Assembly: GCA_017139535.1 (NCBI GenBank)
Contig: WOUO01000005.1
Coordinates: 434,001 to 498,000 of the forward strand
Direction of reading: 5' to 3'
Origin: Trichocladium uniseriatum
Taxonomy: Eukaryota > Ascomycota > Sordariomycetes > Sordariales > Chaetomiaceae
Length of the DNA stretch: 64,000 nt
In this document: one piece after another, positions 47,636-58,228 of the stretch
How positions within the stretch are numbered: the first letter of the stretch is position 1
Layout: every line of letters begins with the position of its first letter
Made by a program: the position numbers and the translations under genes
The notes under the pieces: model-generated
What the model saw: only the letters and a program-made list of their open reading frames with translations
Told to the model about the DNA's origin: nothing
The model's database searches: none

Positions 47636-49375
47636 CTAATACCTCCAGATGGCATCCGCCATGGCCACGACCTGCGTCATCTCCCTCACATCATGCACCC
47701 GCACCACATCGGCACCCCCCTGCACGGCAGCCGCAACCGTGGCCGCGGTCCCCCAAATCCGCTCTTTCAGCGTCGGCACCCCCGTCACGCGCCCAATAAA
47801 GCTCTTGCGGCTCGATCCCACCAGCCACGGCAGCCCCTGCAAGCCCGGCCACGTGCGCAACTGGTCGAGCTCCCTCAGCACCTGCACATTCTGCGGGCCG
47901 AGCTTGGCAAACCCCAGCCCGGGGTCCAGCACAATCCGCCAGCGGCGCACGCCCGCCTCCTCGGCGGCCTGGACTCTGGCAACCAGCTCCCTCCCAATAC
48001 CACCGATCAACCCGCCCTGGTCGGCGGGGTACTCGGCCAGGTCGTTCATGGTGGCCGGGGTGCCGCGCATGTGCATGAGGCAGACGGTGGCGCCGAGGCG
48101 GGCGACGGTGGGGAGCATGTCCGGGTCGAGGGCGCCGCCCGAGACGTCGTTGACGATGTCGGCGCCCGCGGCGACGGCGGCCTCGGCGACGCGCGCGCGG
48201 TAGGTATCGACCGAGATGAGGACGGGGCGGTCGGCAAAGTGGGTGCGGATGAGCTGGATGGCGGGGAGGACGCGCGAGAGTTCTTCGTCGAGGGAGACTT
48301 CGGGGGTCCCCGGGGAGGTGGACTGGCCGCCGATGTCGATCATGGTGGCGCCGGCGTCGAGGAAGGAGGTGATGGTCTCGATGAGGGCGGACTGGTCGGA
48401 CGTGTGGGCGCCGCCGTCGGAGAAGGAGTCGGGGGTCATGTTGAGGATGGCCATGACGTGGGTTTTGCGCGAGGGGTTGAGGGCCTGGATGGGCGGGTGG
48501 TGGGCCGAAGCGAGGGGGGTCATGGTGGTGAGGGGGGATGAGGAGGGCGGGAGGGCGGAGAGGAGGTCGGTGGTGAGGCGCCAGGGGCGGGCGGGGTCGA
48601 TGGCTTTGTAGGGTATGAGTCTGAGGGTAGTTAGTTGGCTGTAGTTGTCGGAGAGAAAGGGACGTACTCGGCAAGAGGGCGGAGGACAAACTCGCGCTCC
48701 GGGATGCCAATGTGCGGGATGGTGAGACGCTCATGGTCGAATTTGATGTCTTCATAGAGGAGAATGTCGAGGTCGATGTTGCGCGGGCCCTTATCGATGA
48801 CCTTTTTGCGGCCGAGCGAGTTTTCAATATCCTGGAGCGCATCGAGCAGTTCAAGGGGCTCCAGGGTCGTCTCAACCTGGTGGTGGCTTAGCCTCATGCA
48901 CAAGTCACAAGCAGACAGAACATAAAGGACGAACCTCGCAGGCGCCATTGACAAATCTATCCTGGTCTAGCACATACATGGGCTCCGTCTCCCACAAGCT
49001 GCTCGTCCGCTTCACCCTGATGCCCCGGGCGTCCATCTCGTTGCAGGCCTTTTCGATCCATCCGATGCGGTCGCCCAGGTTGCTCCCGAGGGCGATGTAG
49101 GCCGTCCGCTTGTGCGGCAACTGTGGCCCGCTGCTCATCTTGGCGGGAAGATCGATGGCGTCCACCTTGAAATTACGAGGGAGTGTGTGTTTTTTAAAGG
49201 TGAGTGAGTTCACCGAGTTGGTGTCGGATATGCGCCGTGATGTCAGTGAAAACTGCCGGGTGTCAATTCTACTCGGTCGCGCAGCTGGTGCGTAGTGAGA
49301 GAGGTGTCGGACACGCGACGACTGTATTCGTGGCCGTGCCAATGGCTGCGTCGCAATGAGAGTGAAGCGCTTCAT
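47636..49375 (-). CDS. FOL1: bifunctional folate synthesis protein: HPPK plus dihydropteroate synthase
   Basis: Three minus-strand exons (49375-48935, 48876-48668, 48620-47636) give 544 residues. The N-terminus MKRFTLIATQPLARPRIQSS is basic and Ser/Arg-rich, a mitochondrial presequence, as known for fungal Fol1. The HPPK (pyrophosphokinase) part starts near residue 90 with AYIALGSNLGDRIGW and holds GPRNIDLDILLY. The DHPS part follows a linker: VMAILNMTPDSFSDGG, GADIVNDVSGG, VCLMHMRGTP, WRIVLDPGLGFAK and VGSSRKSFIG, the complete sulfonamide-target site. The usual fungal N-terminal dihydroneopterin aldolase domain is absent, so that step must be encoded elsewhere. The first ATG in frame was used; a TTG two codons upstream was ignored. 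Confidence 0.94.
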
Positions 49376-50106
49376 CGTCAAACCGCGATTTGATGTTTAG
49401 CGTCGTTAATTACTCCGTCGTGCCGTCCCATCATAGCGATGTCGGTCTCCACTGGTAGGGTTAGGGTTAATGCACACCCATCCGAGCCATCCTCGAGCTC
49501 GTCCTCCAGCGGTTGACCTTATCCGCTTGCCGGACACCGAGATGTCCTCCCCTCCATTGAGATTTGATACTCATAGCAACAGAAGTGGAAGTAGCCATGG
49601 AGTCACTGGGCCAACAGCTTCCCAGGAAGAACGCGGCTGCTTTCGTAGGTGAGCATGGCGATCCAACAGCAACCTCGCAGTGCCGATTGGAGTGAGTAGC
49701 CAAAGTCGAGTTTGTTGCATCAAGTCCGAGTTTGAATCAAAGGCACTGCAGTGCTGCCTCTTGTCAAGCCGGGTCAAGTCAGGCACGCCAAACACGGGCG
49801 AGGTGGGATGCCTCGGCACCGGCTACGCTCCACAGCCGACAGCAGTTGCGGCCGGCTCAACCTGGCAGCCGGGACCCCAGAAACAGTCTAGCGCCAGTCG
49901 GCAGGCAACCTCGGCACAACGCCAGGGCGTCTTGGCGTGCCGTACCCCAGGATTCAAGACAGCCGCTTCCCCCGAACACATGCCACTCCGAACGGTTACT
50001 TCTCACCAGCTTATTTCTTCATCTTCGTGGTCGCTTTGTCTTCTTCTTACTCTACGACTCTCCATTTCCGCATTGATACCGCTATTTTTCCAAACCAACC
50101 GTCACC
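49376..50106. other. divergent promoter region of FOL1 and the nitronate monooxygenase gene
   Basis: 731 bp between divergent starts. It contains a telomere-like motif at 49456-49470 and, on the plus side from about 50000, a C/T-rich leader (TTCTTCTTACTCTACG) before CGTCACCATGG. Confidence 0.5.
49456..49470. promoter_or_regulatory. telobox-like TAGGGTTAGGGTTAA motif upstream of FOL1
   Basis: Two TTAGGG units lie about 80 bp upstream of the FOL1 start. Such boxes in fungal promoters can bind Myb-type Tbf1-like factors, and this is also the fungal telomere unit. The motif is seen directly; its use is inference. Confidence 0.45.
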
Positions 50107-51401
50107 ATGGCTTCTCCTCGTAAGTCGTCGCATCTCTCCCGACCCTGAATGCAGCATGTGGCATGTGGCCTGCGGCATGCGGCACGCCACAGCTGCAGTC
50201 TACGATGTCATGGTGGCCGAAAACGCTGACAGACTCCCCGCAGAGCAAATCCGCACCGACATTACCGATCTTTTCAAGATCAACCACCCCATCCTGCTGG
50301 CCGGCATGAACGTGGCCGCCGGCCCCAAGCTGGCTGCCGCTGTGACGAACGCCGGTGGCATGGGTGTCTTGGGCGGCATCAACTACACCCCGGACATGCT
50401 CCGCGACCAGATTGACGAGCTCAAGTCGCATCTCACCGACAAGAATGCGCCCTTTGGCGTCGATCTCCTGCTGCCCCAGGTTGGCGGCAATGCCAGGAAA
50501 ACCAAGTAGGCTGCTCCGATACCCCCGCCTCTCGAATTCCCCGCTAACCACCCCGCGCAGCTACGACTACACCAAGGGCAAGCTCGACGAGCTGATCGAC
50601 ATCATCATCGAGTCGGGCGCCAAGCTCTTCGTCTCGGCCGTCGGCGTCCCGCCCAAGCACGTTGTCGAGAAGCTGCACAAGAACGGCATCCTCTACATGA
50701 ACATGATCGGCCACCCCAAGCACGTCCAAAAGTGCCTGGCGCTCGGCGTCGACATCATCTGCGCCCAGGGCGGTGAGGGTGGTGGCCACACGGGTGACGT
50801 TCCCACGACGGTGCTGATCCCCGCTGTCGTCGAGGCCTGCAAGGGCCACAAGTCGCCCCTCACCGGCAAGCCCGTGCAAGTCATCGCCGCCGGCGGCATC
50901 CACAACGGCCAGCTGCTCGCCGCGTCGCTCATGATGGGCGCCAGCGCCGTGTGGGTCGGCACCCGCTTCGTGCTGTCCGAGGAGGCCGGCGCCCCCGAGT
51001 CGCACAAGGAGGCCGTGCGCACCGCCAGCTTCGACGACACCATCCGCACCCTCATCTTCACGGGCCGCCCGCTGCGCGTGCGCAAGAACCCCTACATTGT
51101 GAACTGGGAGGAGGAGCGCTCTCAGGAGATTAAGGAGCTCACGTCGCAGGGCAAGCTCCCCTTCGAGTCCGACCTCGATAAGGTCATGGCGGGCGAGGCC
51201 GATCAGAACCCCGCCCTCAAGGCCTTGGGTGGTGAGGGCGAGGACCCCGAAGACCTGCTCGACCAGTTCCGCCCGTACCTCATGGGCCAGTGCGCCGCCG
51301 TCTGCAACGAGAAGAAGCCGGCCAAGCAGATTGTCGACGAGTTTGTCAATGACGCCGTCGCCTGCCTCAAGAAGGGCAACACATATGTCGCCAAGCTCTA
51401 G
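50107..51401 (+). CDS. nitronate monooxygenase (2-nitropropane dioxygenase-like), FMN enzyme
   Basis: Three exons (50107-50119, 50244-50505, 50561-51401) encode 371 residues. The first exon is a 13-nt mini-exon, ATGGCTTCTCCTC, spliced by a 124-bp intron to give MASPQQIRTDITDLFKINHP. TIM-barrel landmarks: PILLAGMNVAAGPKLAAAV, GGMGVLGG, VGVPPKHVVEKLH, GVDIICAQGGEGGGHTGDVP, QVIAAGGIHNGQ and GASAVWVGTRFV. The AAGGI and GAS-x-V-x-x-G-T segments form the FMN phosphate site, and the His in GGHTG is the expected position of the catalytic base. The enzyme oxidises alkyl nitronates and detoxifies propionate-3-nitronate. No targeting signal is apparent. A long antisense frame is a GC shadow. Confidence 0.92.
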
Positions 51402-52540
51402 GCGTTGCCGGGGAGTGTATATATAGCGTTCTTGTTTTAATGTCATGAGCCAATCACGAGTTTTGATACCAACATTCTGCTCCATTTGATATGAGCGCTC
51501 ACTGCCCGCTTCCAAGTATTGCAATTTGCGAATTCCGTGGGACTGAGCTTCATTTCTAGGCTGCGTGATGGCTGTTCCACAGGACTGGCCAACCAGACAG
51601 TCGTCTCGTATTTGAAACCCCCAAGTGGCGCTGTTTTGCGGGGCCGATCCCGGCCGGCCCTGGGTCGGCTACAATCCGTCCGGACCCGGCAACCCCAGCC
51701 TAGCCCCACTTTTCCCGGCCCCGACCCGGTCCGCGGCCGGATCGCAAACTCGCAATTTCTGCCAAGTGATTTACTTTGACGGTCGAAAACGGGCCGCCAA
51801 CCCCGCGTGCATCAGAAACGGCGCTCCGTGGTCCGCTAGTCGCTGGGACCTATGCCATTGGCGTTGAATCCCGGGCCACAACCCGAAGGGCCGCAACGCC
51901 GCATGTCTGGGTGCACATCCACCCAAACACCAACACCTCCATATCCAGCGCCGGCCCACGGCACAACAAGCCCTACCCCAGGTTTGCACCCGAAGGATCC
52001 CGACCAACCATCACATCAATCTCAACCCTTGCATGTCCCGTCTCAGACCCGGTCATTCCATCCTTCTCTCCTCGTCTGGTCTTCTGATTGAGCCCTTCCC
52101 CAATAAACCTCCATGCCTGGCCGCTCCGTCTGAAGAGTCGCAAGCCATGGCAGACCTCAAGCGGCCCTCATCCTGTGTTTCGCCAAGATTTTACTTTATT
52201 TACCTGCCTTCCGCAACCCCCATGCGCGCCAAGTCCAGCTGGGGCCAGGTCGCCGTCGGATATATAGGCTGGCCTTTGCCGGCAGTTTGGGTCGTCATCT
52301 TGGAGTCTTACTCTCATCATCATCTGGGGATATTTGCTTGAGAAGCCGTCGTCTTCTCTTTCCTTCCTTTTCTTTATTACCGCCTGCCTTGGTGGCTGAC
52401 CGCTCCTTTTTTACACTCCTTTTTTCTACGCATCGTCATTTTGGCTTTTTCAGGCCCATTCTTTCCTTTGCTAAATCAGGGGCTGGTCCCGTGATATATA
52501 AAAGTCGTTCCTTTTTTGCGGTTCGGTGCCTCTCGACAAG
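51402..52540. other. intergenic; promoter of the SUR7-family gene
   Basis: 1.1 kb with no gene. 51640-51760 is very GC-rich with repeated CCCGGCC-like words. From 52330 to 52480 the plus strand is strongly C/T-rich, a promoter or leader tract, and a TATATAAA box lies at 52495-52502. Confidence 0.5.
52495..52502 (+). promoter_or_regulatory. TATA-like box before the SUR7-family gene
   Basis: TATATAAA lies 39 bp before the ATG at 52541. If it is the working TATA box the leader is very short; otherwise it lies within the leader. Confidence 0.35.
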
Positions 52541-53780
52541 ATGAGGGGATTCAGCAACGGCGGTGGCGGCGGCGCGGTCAACATGATCCTCAAGATTGCG
52601 CCCATCGCCTGCTCGTTCTTTGCGTTTATGTTTTTGGCAATTGCATTGTCGTCGGGTGTCAAGGAGAATTACCTCGAGGGGCTGAGCATTATCAATGTGA
52701 GTCTTTCTACCTAGGAATCAGGGGTCGGTTGCTGACCTAGGCTAGTTCAACACGTCGACGCTCGGCAAGAACCTCATCAAGGTGCCGGATATCGACGGCA
52801 AGGCCAAGGAAGGCTGCGGCAAGGCTGGTGACGCCGTCGACGATGCAGTCGACACGGTCAAGCAAGGAGGAGAGACAGTCGTCAACGGCCTCAAGGATGC
52901 TTTCAGTTTTGGCAAGGCGCGGCGCGATCCTGACCCGTCCGTTGGCGACGTAATCGAGGGCGCGTGCAACAAGGGTGCCGAGGTGGCCGAAAAGGCCGTC
53001 CAGATCACAGCCGACGTCGTCGACAAGGTGCTCGGCAGCGTGGCCAAGGCCATCGGCATCGAGGAGTACTACTCGGTCCACATTGGCGTGCTGTGCTCGG
53101 GCATGTACAAGCCCCTCTTCAGCGACAAGGACGCCAAGCCCGAGGTCAGGGAGTGCTCGCCCAAGTTCAAGGCCGAGAAGACGGACCTGTCCAAGAAGCT
53201 CGACGAGGAGATGCAGGTGGGCCCCTTCAAGTTCAAGCTCAGCGACCTCGGCCTCGTCGACGCCATCCAGGACGCCTTTGACCTCATCCCGCGCGCCCTC
53301 GCCGCCATGTCCTTCTTCTTCCTCTTTGCCACGCTCTCGCTGCTCCTCGGCTTCCTCATGTCGCTCGCCACGCTCGCGCTCGAGTACAAGCTGCAGGGCA
53401 TGCAAAAGTTTGCGCTGCTCGGCAGTCTGGGCAGCATCGGCTTCGGCTGGTTCACGAGCCTCATCGGCGTCGTCGGCGTCACGATTGTCGCCGAGAAAGT
53501 CAAGGGCGCCATCAACAAGAACGGCGACAAGTTTGGAATCTCGGCGGCCACCAGCCCGGCCATGTACTTTCTCCTGTGGGCGTCGCTGCTGTTTTCGACG
53601 ATCGCGCTGGCCGTGCTGGCGTTTGTGTGGTGGCGCACCCGGAGCGGCAAGGGCGGGGCCGCGGCGGGCGAGGCGTATGCCGAGAAGAACCAGTCGGGTA
53701 GCTCGATGGAGGACTCGCACGGATTCTATCAGGAGCCGGTCAACGGCGGGCCGCAGCAACAGCCCCAGGGGGGGTACTAA
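52541..53780 (+). CDS. SUR7/PalI-family four-span plasma-membrane protein
   Basis: Two exons, 52541-52696 and 52746-53780, give 396 residues. Membrane helix 1 is near residues 15-38 (ILKIAPIACSFFAFMFLAIAL). A long extracellular loop of about 190 residues holds a Lys/Asp-rich amphipathic region (KGAEVAEKAVQITADVVDK) and the paired cysteines VLCSGMYKP and RECSPKF, the claudin-like pair typical of Sur7 proteins. Three further helices lie near 238-264, 273-299 and 324-348. The C-terminal tail is hydrophilic and Gln/Gly-rich. The family marks eisosomes and the cell cortex, or (PalI) senses ambient pH; which applies is unresolved. Similar topology is why the alternative of a PalI-like sensor remains open. 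Confidence 0.87.
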
Positions 53781-54686
53781 GGGGTGTGAGTGATGGGGAT
53801 GACTGACCTCGCCTATCGACGCTCTTTGAGACTACACATCCTTCGCTTCTCTTCGATTCGTCACTCGCTCACCTGACCAGTCCTTGGACTGTCTTTCACT
53901 CTTTTCTCTCGGACATGCCGCGATCAGAACCTTGCGAGGCCCTCAGCCCCTCAACCATATCCTTCGTTTTACGTCGCCTTCGCTCTTTACGCCTCATATC
54001 TCTCAACATGGTCTCTCTTTAAGCTCCGTTATTCTCCTAATCGATCCTTACAGCTCAGCCCATCCTCTCGTTACCATATTTTTTTTCCCAACACCTCGAC
54101 ATTCTTTTCATTGGACTCAACTTGGACACTTGTACGAGTATTTGGCGTTTTGGGCGTTGGGTGTCTGGCGCATTTCTTTTCTTTTCCTCCATAGATTTCC
54201 TTTTTCGGTCATTCCGACGTTCTCTAGCTATCAAAGCCATTCGCTCTCTTCAATACAGGATTTATCTCAAATTGACACAGTTCAGATGTCCATGAGTGTT
54301 GATCTGTTGACGTGTTGTGGTGTAAGTGGTGTAAGTGAGGACTGGCAGCTGGCGCCATCTGCACTGATCGACGACCCCCAACCTCCGGTCTTGGCTGCTG
54401 GCCCCAGCAGGGACCCTGTGACGTCGGAGGCGCCCCTTTCCCTTTTGGGACGACTCCCCGCCGAGGACCCTGTTTCCTGCGCCTCCCTCAAAGCCAGACG
54501 ACGATGGCCAGTTGAGGCCAACTTTGTTTCGCCTCCTCTTTTCGTGATGTTGTAATGTGATGCTTTGAGGAGATATTGGATTTCAATCAATTGCCGTTCT
54601 CACCATTGCTACTCGGTACACCTCATAAACTCACTTCAAGCTCACCCCCCATTTCTCCAAGACACAACCCCGAAAGACAAGTGAAA
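53781..54686. other. intergenic; 3' flank of SUR7-family gene and promoter of mscL
   Basis: 906 bp, largely C/T-rich on the plus strand from 53820 to 54270. The frame of 223 codons at 53884-54555 is Phe/Leu/Ser-rich because of that bias and has no domain. Confidence 0.5.
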
Positions 54687-55369
54687 ATGCCCCCCCGCCT
54701 CGGCCCCGACGGCTACGAGGACGACTCCGAGTCGGAACACGACCTGCTCGACGAGTCGCGCCGGCACGCCCGCCGCATCCTGCACGGCTTCATCGACTTT
54801 GCCTTTCAGGGCAACGTGCTCGAGATTGCCTTTGGTTTGATCATCGCCTCCATGTTCACCGCCCTCGTCACCTCGCTCGTCACCGACATCCTGCTGCCGC
54901 CGCTCTCGGTCTTGCTGCCGCTCAACAAGAACCTCGAGGAGAAGTTTGCCGTGCTGCGCGCGGGTCCTAACCGTCCGGGGGACGGCGGGTATAATACCCT
55001 GAAGCAGGCGCAGGAGGACGGGGCTGTGGTGATGGCGTATGGGTAGGCTTTTGCCACCTTCCTCCCTCTTTCTCTTCGGATGTGCTCACGAGTACTGTGT
55101 ACTGCATGCAGCTTCTTCCTCAACCGGCTGGTCAACTTCATGGGCGTCGGCTTCTCGCTCTACGGCCTGGCCGCGCTGTACCAGTACTTCTCGCAGGATC
55201 CCATCATCAAGCATACGATCAAGTGCAGGTACTGCCGCAAGCGCATCAACGAAAAGGTGAGTGGGCTGCTGATTGTAGTTGAGCGCGGGCGCGAGCTGAC
55301 CGACAGTCTACGCGATGTGTCAACTGCACGAGCTGGCAAGACGGCCGAGAGGAGCGGCATTTTGGTTGA
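54687..55369 (+). CDS. mscL: large-conductance mechanosensitive channel (MscL), fungal form with zinc-ribbon-like tail
   Basis: Three exons (54687-55042, 55112-55256, 55307-55369) encode 187 residues, somewhat longer than the ~136-residue bacterial channel. The acidic N-terminus (EDDSESEHD) is a fungal addition. Helix 1 carries the family core FQGNVLEIAFGLIIASMFTALV (residues 40-61) followed by TDILLPPLSVLL. The periplasmic-loop equivalent spans about 78-118. Helix 2 is FLNRLVNFMGVGFSLYGLAAL (121-141). The C-terminus has C157-x2-C160 and C171-x2-C174, a zinc-ribbon-like pair, where bacterial MscL has an amphipathic helix. It would open on membrane tension and release solutes on hypo-osmotic shock. 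Its membrane (plasma, ER or organelle) is unknown. The last exon is only 21 codons but completes the cysteine motif in phase. Confidence 0.93.
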
Positions 55370-55525
55370 GACCGGGTGTCACGGTGGTCTGGTCATGGTG
55401 TATCTCATCTTGGGGCGCAAATATCGTGATACATACAACTATTTTCCCAGCCGTGCCATCGTCCGTTTATTTCGCAGTATATGACGGGTATCATGCCATG
55501 TACAACATCCAATCCCACCTCCCCT

Positions 55526-56290
55526 CTAAAGCATCAGAGCACCGCCGACCACCGCGGCCGCGCCCATGATGACGGCGTTCTGGGTGATGCGGGGCACGCC
55601 GCCCGTGCTGCTGCTCGTGGTCTCGGTCGCCTCGTCAGAGGTCGAAGGAGCCTCGGTGCCGGAAGGAGACTCAGTGGTCGAAGGAGCCTCGGTGGTGGTA
55701 TCGCTGGCCGAAGTCTCGGAAGCGGTCTCGCTCTCCGTGGCCGTGGCCGTGGCCGTCTCCGTGTCCGTGGACGTGGTTCCGCCGGTGATGGTGGCGTCGC
55801 CCTCGTCCTCGGGCAGCTTGGAAACGCCGGCCGTCGCGGTCACGGGCACGATGAACTCGGAGTAGCCCGTCAGCTGGTCCGACATGGTCGCGGTCGATTT
55901 GCCCGAGATGGCCGTCCCAACGCAGTCGGCGACGTCCTTGGCCGAATTGAGCGAGCACTTGGCCGTGTAACTAGAGGCGCGCAGTCAGTACCAGTACCAA
56001 TAACTCCCAATGAAATGCAAATAGACTGACGTCTCGTCGTCGATTGTCGCGCCGTACTCCCAGGTCCTGGGACCATAGGTGACCTCGAGGCCGCCCGGCG
56101 GCAGGCCGCAGTTTTCGGCGTCCTCACCGACGCAGCTGACGCTGTAGGCGGTCGCCGTTGGGCCGGCCGAGATGACGGAGCCGACGATGGACTCGCGGTT
56201 GACCTGGGGCAGCAGGACGGTGACGATGCGCGTGGTTTCGGCAGCGGCAAGGCCGGCAGCGGCCAGCAGCAGGCAGGAGGCGTGCTTCAT
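55526..56290 (-). CDS. GPI-anchored cell-surface protein, unknown function
   Basis: Two minus-strand exons, 56290-56031 and 55970-55526, with a 60-bp intron give 234 residues. The signal peptide is MKHASCLLLAAAGLAAAETT. The ectodomain of ~110 residues has four cysteines (SVSCVGEDAENCG, KCSLNS, ADCVGTA), a layout seen in small fungal wall proteins. A Ser/Thr/Glu-rich stalk (ETATATATESETASETSASD) and a hydrophobic end with GGALML fit GPI attachment. No enzyme motif is seen. An (AATG)n microsatellite sits ~165 bp upstream of the start. Confidence 0.82.
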
Positions 56291-58228
56291 GGTGGACTGA
56301 CGGAGGCTGATGGAGCAAATCGACGAGGCGCGTCAGGGGAATCCTATCTTGGAAGAAGCAGGCCAAGAGACTACCTAAAGCAGCCAAGGAAAAGCGAGTG
56401 AATTGGCGAGAGAGAAAGAGCAAGGCTCCCTGCGAGGAAAAGAAGAAAAGAAGAAATGAATGAATGAATGAATGAATGAATGAAAGGAGCGACGAATCAG
56501 GCGGATCGGCGATCACAACAGTGTTTCTCCATCAAGCCATGCCCCCTTCGGGGTCGTTGCCTCAAACCGGGCAGTCGGAAGGATATCACACCGGATGCCA
56601 TTGCTTGCTTAGGGGGTTTCCGAGATTGTGGAGGCGTCTGATTGGGAGGAGTTGGGGTTGTGGGGTCTGCCATCAGTCATCCCAGGTCACTTGCAAGGAA
56701 GGCGCCGAGCAGGCACGGCATCTCAGCCCTACCACTTGCGGCTAACTTGCAGTTCATGAATGCCGTGATGCTTAGAGAGACATTGATGTTGCCAGTCGTT
56801 GAGATAGGTCATCATTGGATCTCAACTTGGACAAAGTGCGGTTGGTACCGAGATGCCGAGATGCGCGGTACTTTGGTCCTTTGGACTCTGGGGGCGGCAG
56901 TCAAGGATGGAAACAGATGTAACCCAGGAATACTTTGGCCGATCGTGAATCATTGATTTGTTTCTCGTATCCAAACTCAGTGTACTTCTTCGTATGCCAT
57001 CTGACAAGTCATCATCAACACGCGCCAGCTTGAACCGGCATGCGCTAGAATCCTAGAATCGCAGCCCTGAACTCGCCAAGGAGTGCCAAGAGATGATACA
57101 CACAACAGTCCTTGAAGCAACAGCAACAACGACAACAACAAAAGACAGGGACGCAAGATGAAATCGTATCACCTTGTCATTTCTTTACTGTGCGTGGTTA
57201 CAAGTTGGACCATTGAAGCGGAATCTGTACAGCGAAGATTGACGAGATCTGTGGTCCAAACCTGCCCAGAGCAGAACAGACGGCGAACCGCTTGTTGAGG
57301 CAGCTTTGTTGCCCTTGGCTCCCATTTATACGCGATAATTGTCCCTGGCTCAACAGTTCAAACCTCAGCTGAAAGACAGGGCGACAAAGGGTCCTGACAC
57401 AAGCTGGTCGCGCCTCAGCGGGTAGGCTAATCGCGCGGCTGTCGTTGCCGCCTGGCTGCCAGTCGTTCGGATTTTAGCTCGTCAAAAGATGGATGTCTCA
57501 AAAACCAAAACCCAACCAAACGGGCGTGGCTTGGCTCCCCACCAATCGTTTGCACCAAACCCGGGTCCCTGCAAGCCCCGAACCACCCTTTTTCTCGTCC
57601 GATCTCGATCCAGACCTGCCCCCTGGTTCCTGCATTGGACGTGGAGCTTCGACCGCTGTCTGGAAGTGAACCCCTCTGCTGATCAGCGGCCAGTTTCCCG
57701 CCGGCGTTCCAATTGCAGCGCGGGGTCGAGAAACAAGCGACGGAGTAATTTACTCTGGAACGACGGCTGCTACCCGCCCAGGATGCCATCCATGAGCCAT
57801 GTCATGAACCTCGAAACCGCCCATTGGCTGCCCCTGCTTTCGGCATCGATGGCGGGTCATCTGTGGACCGAGAGGCACAGCAGTTGTTTCCAGGTTGACA
57901 CTGACAGCTGATCGCCGCTTTTGACGTCGTTGAAAAGGATGCGAGTGCCCGCCCCGCCGCCAACGGGGCCACTCGACAGCCGGCCTTGTTCTTTCCTATT
58001 GTCGACCTATTGTCGCCATTTTGTCTTTTCCACCACCGTCGTTTCCCTTGTTGTGTTTGTTGAGTTATTGTTGCGCATTGCGCCCTTTGTCGTCCACTCT
58101 CTTCTTGGTCTCGCCTGCTCGACTGGTTCCGCAGCCTCGACTCTTCCCTTACTCTCGTTTGCTCGCTGCGCGGCACCAGATTCGATTCTCTCTTTCAAAC
58201 TGCTGGTCAAGACAGGAAGACACCCAAC
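56291..58228. other. intergenic; contains a microsatellite and the leader of the GH76 gene
   Basis: 1.9 kb without a supported gene. An AATG microsatellite lies at 56455-56484. From 57980 to 58200 the plus strand is C/T-rich (leader of the GH76 gene). Nothing else was recognised. Confidence 0.5.
56455..56484. repeat. tetranucleotide microsatellite (AATG)n
   Basis: About 7.5 uninterrupted AATG units. They lie within the likely 5' region of the minus-strand GPI-protein gene. Confidence 0.9.

Noticed and set aside
47691..48875. Long minus-strand frame of 394 codons inside FOL1, and a plus-strand frame of 365 codons opposite it
   Set aside because: Out-of-frame and antisense shadows of the DHPS exon; Arg/Pro/His-rich or Gly/Val/Asp-rich with no domain, caused by high third-position GC.
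50544..51524. 326-codon antisense frame over nitronate monooxygenase
   Set aside because: Leu/Val/Gly/Asp-rich mirror of a GC-rich coding exon; no motif.
52737..53759. 340-codon antisense frame over the SUR7-family gene
   Set aside because: Same GC-shadow effect; the plus frame has membrane helices and the family cysteine pair.
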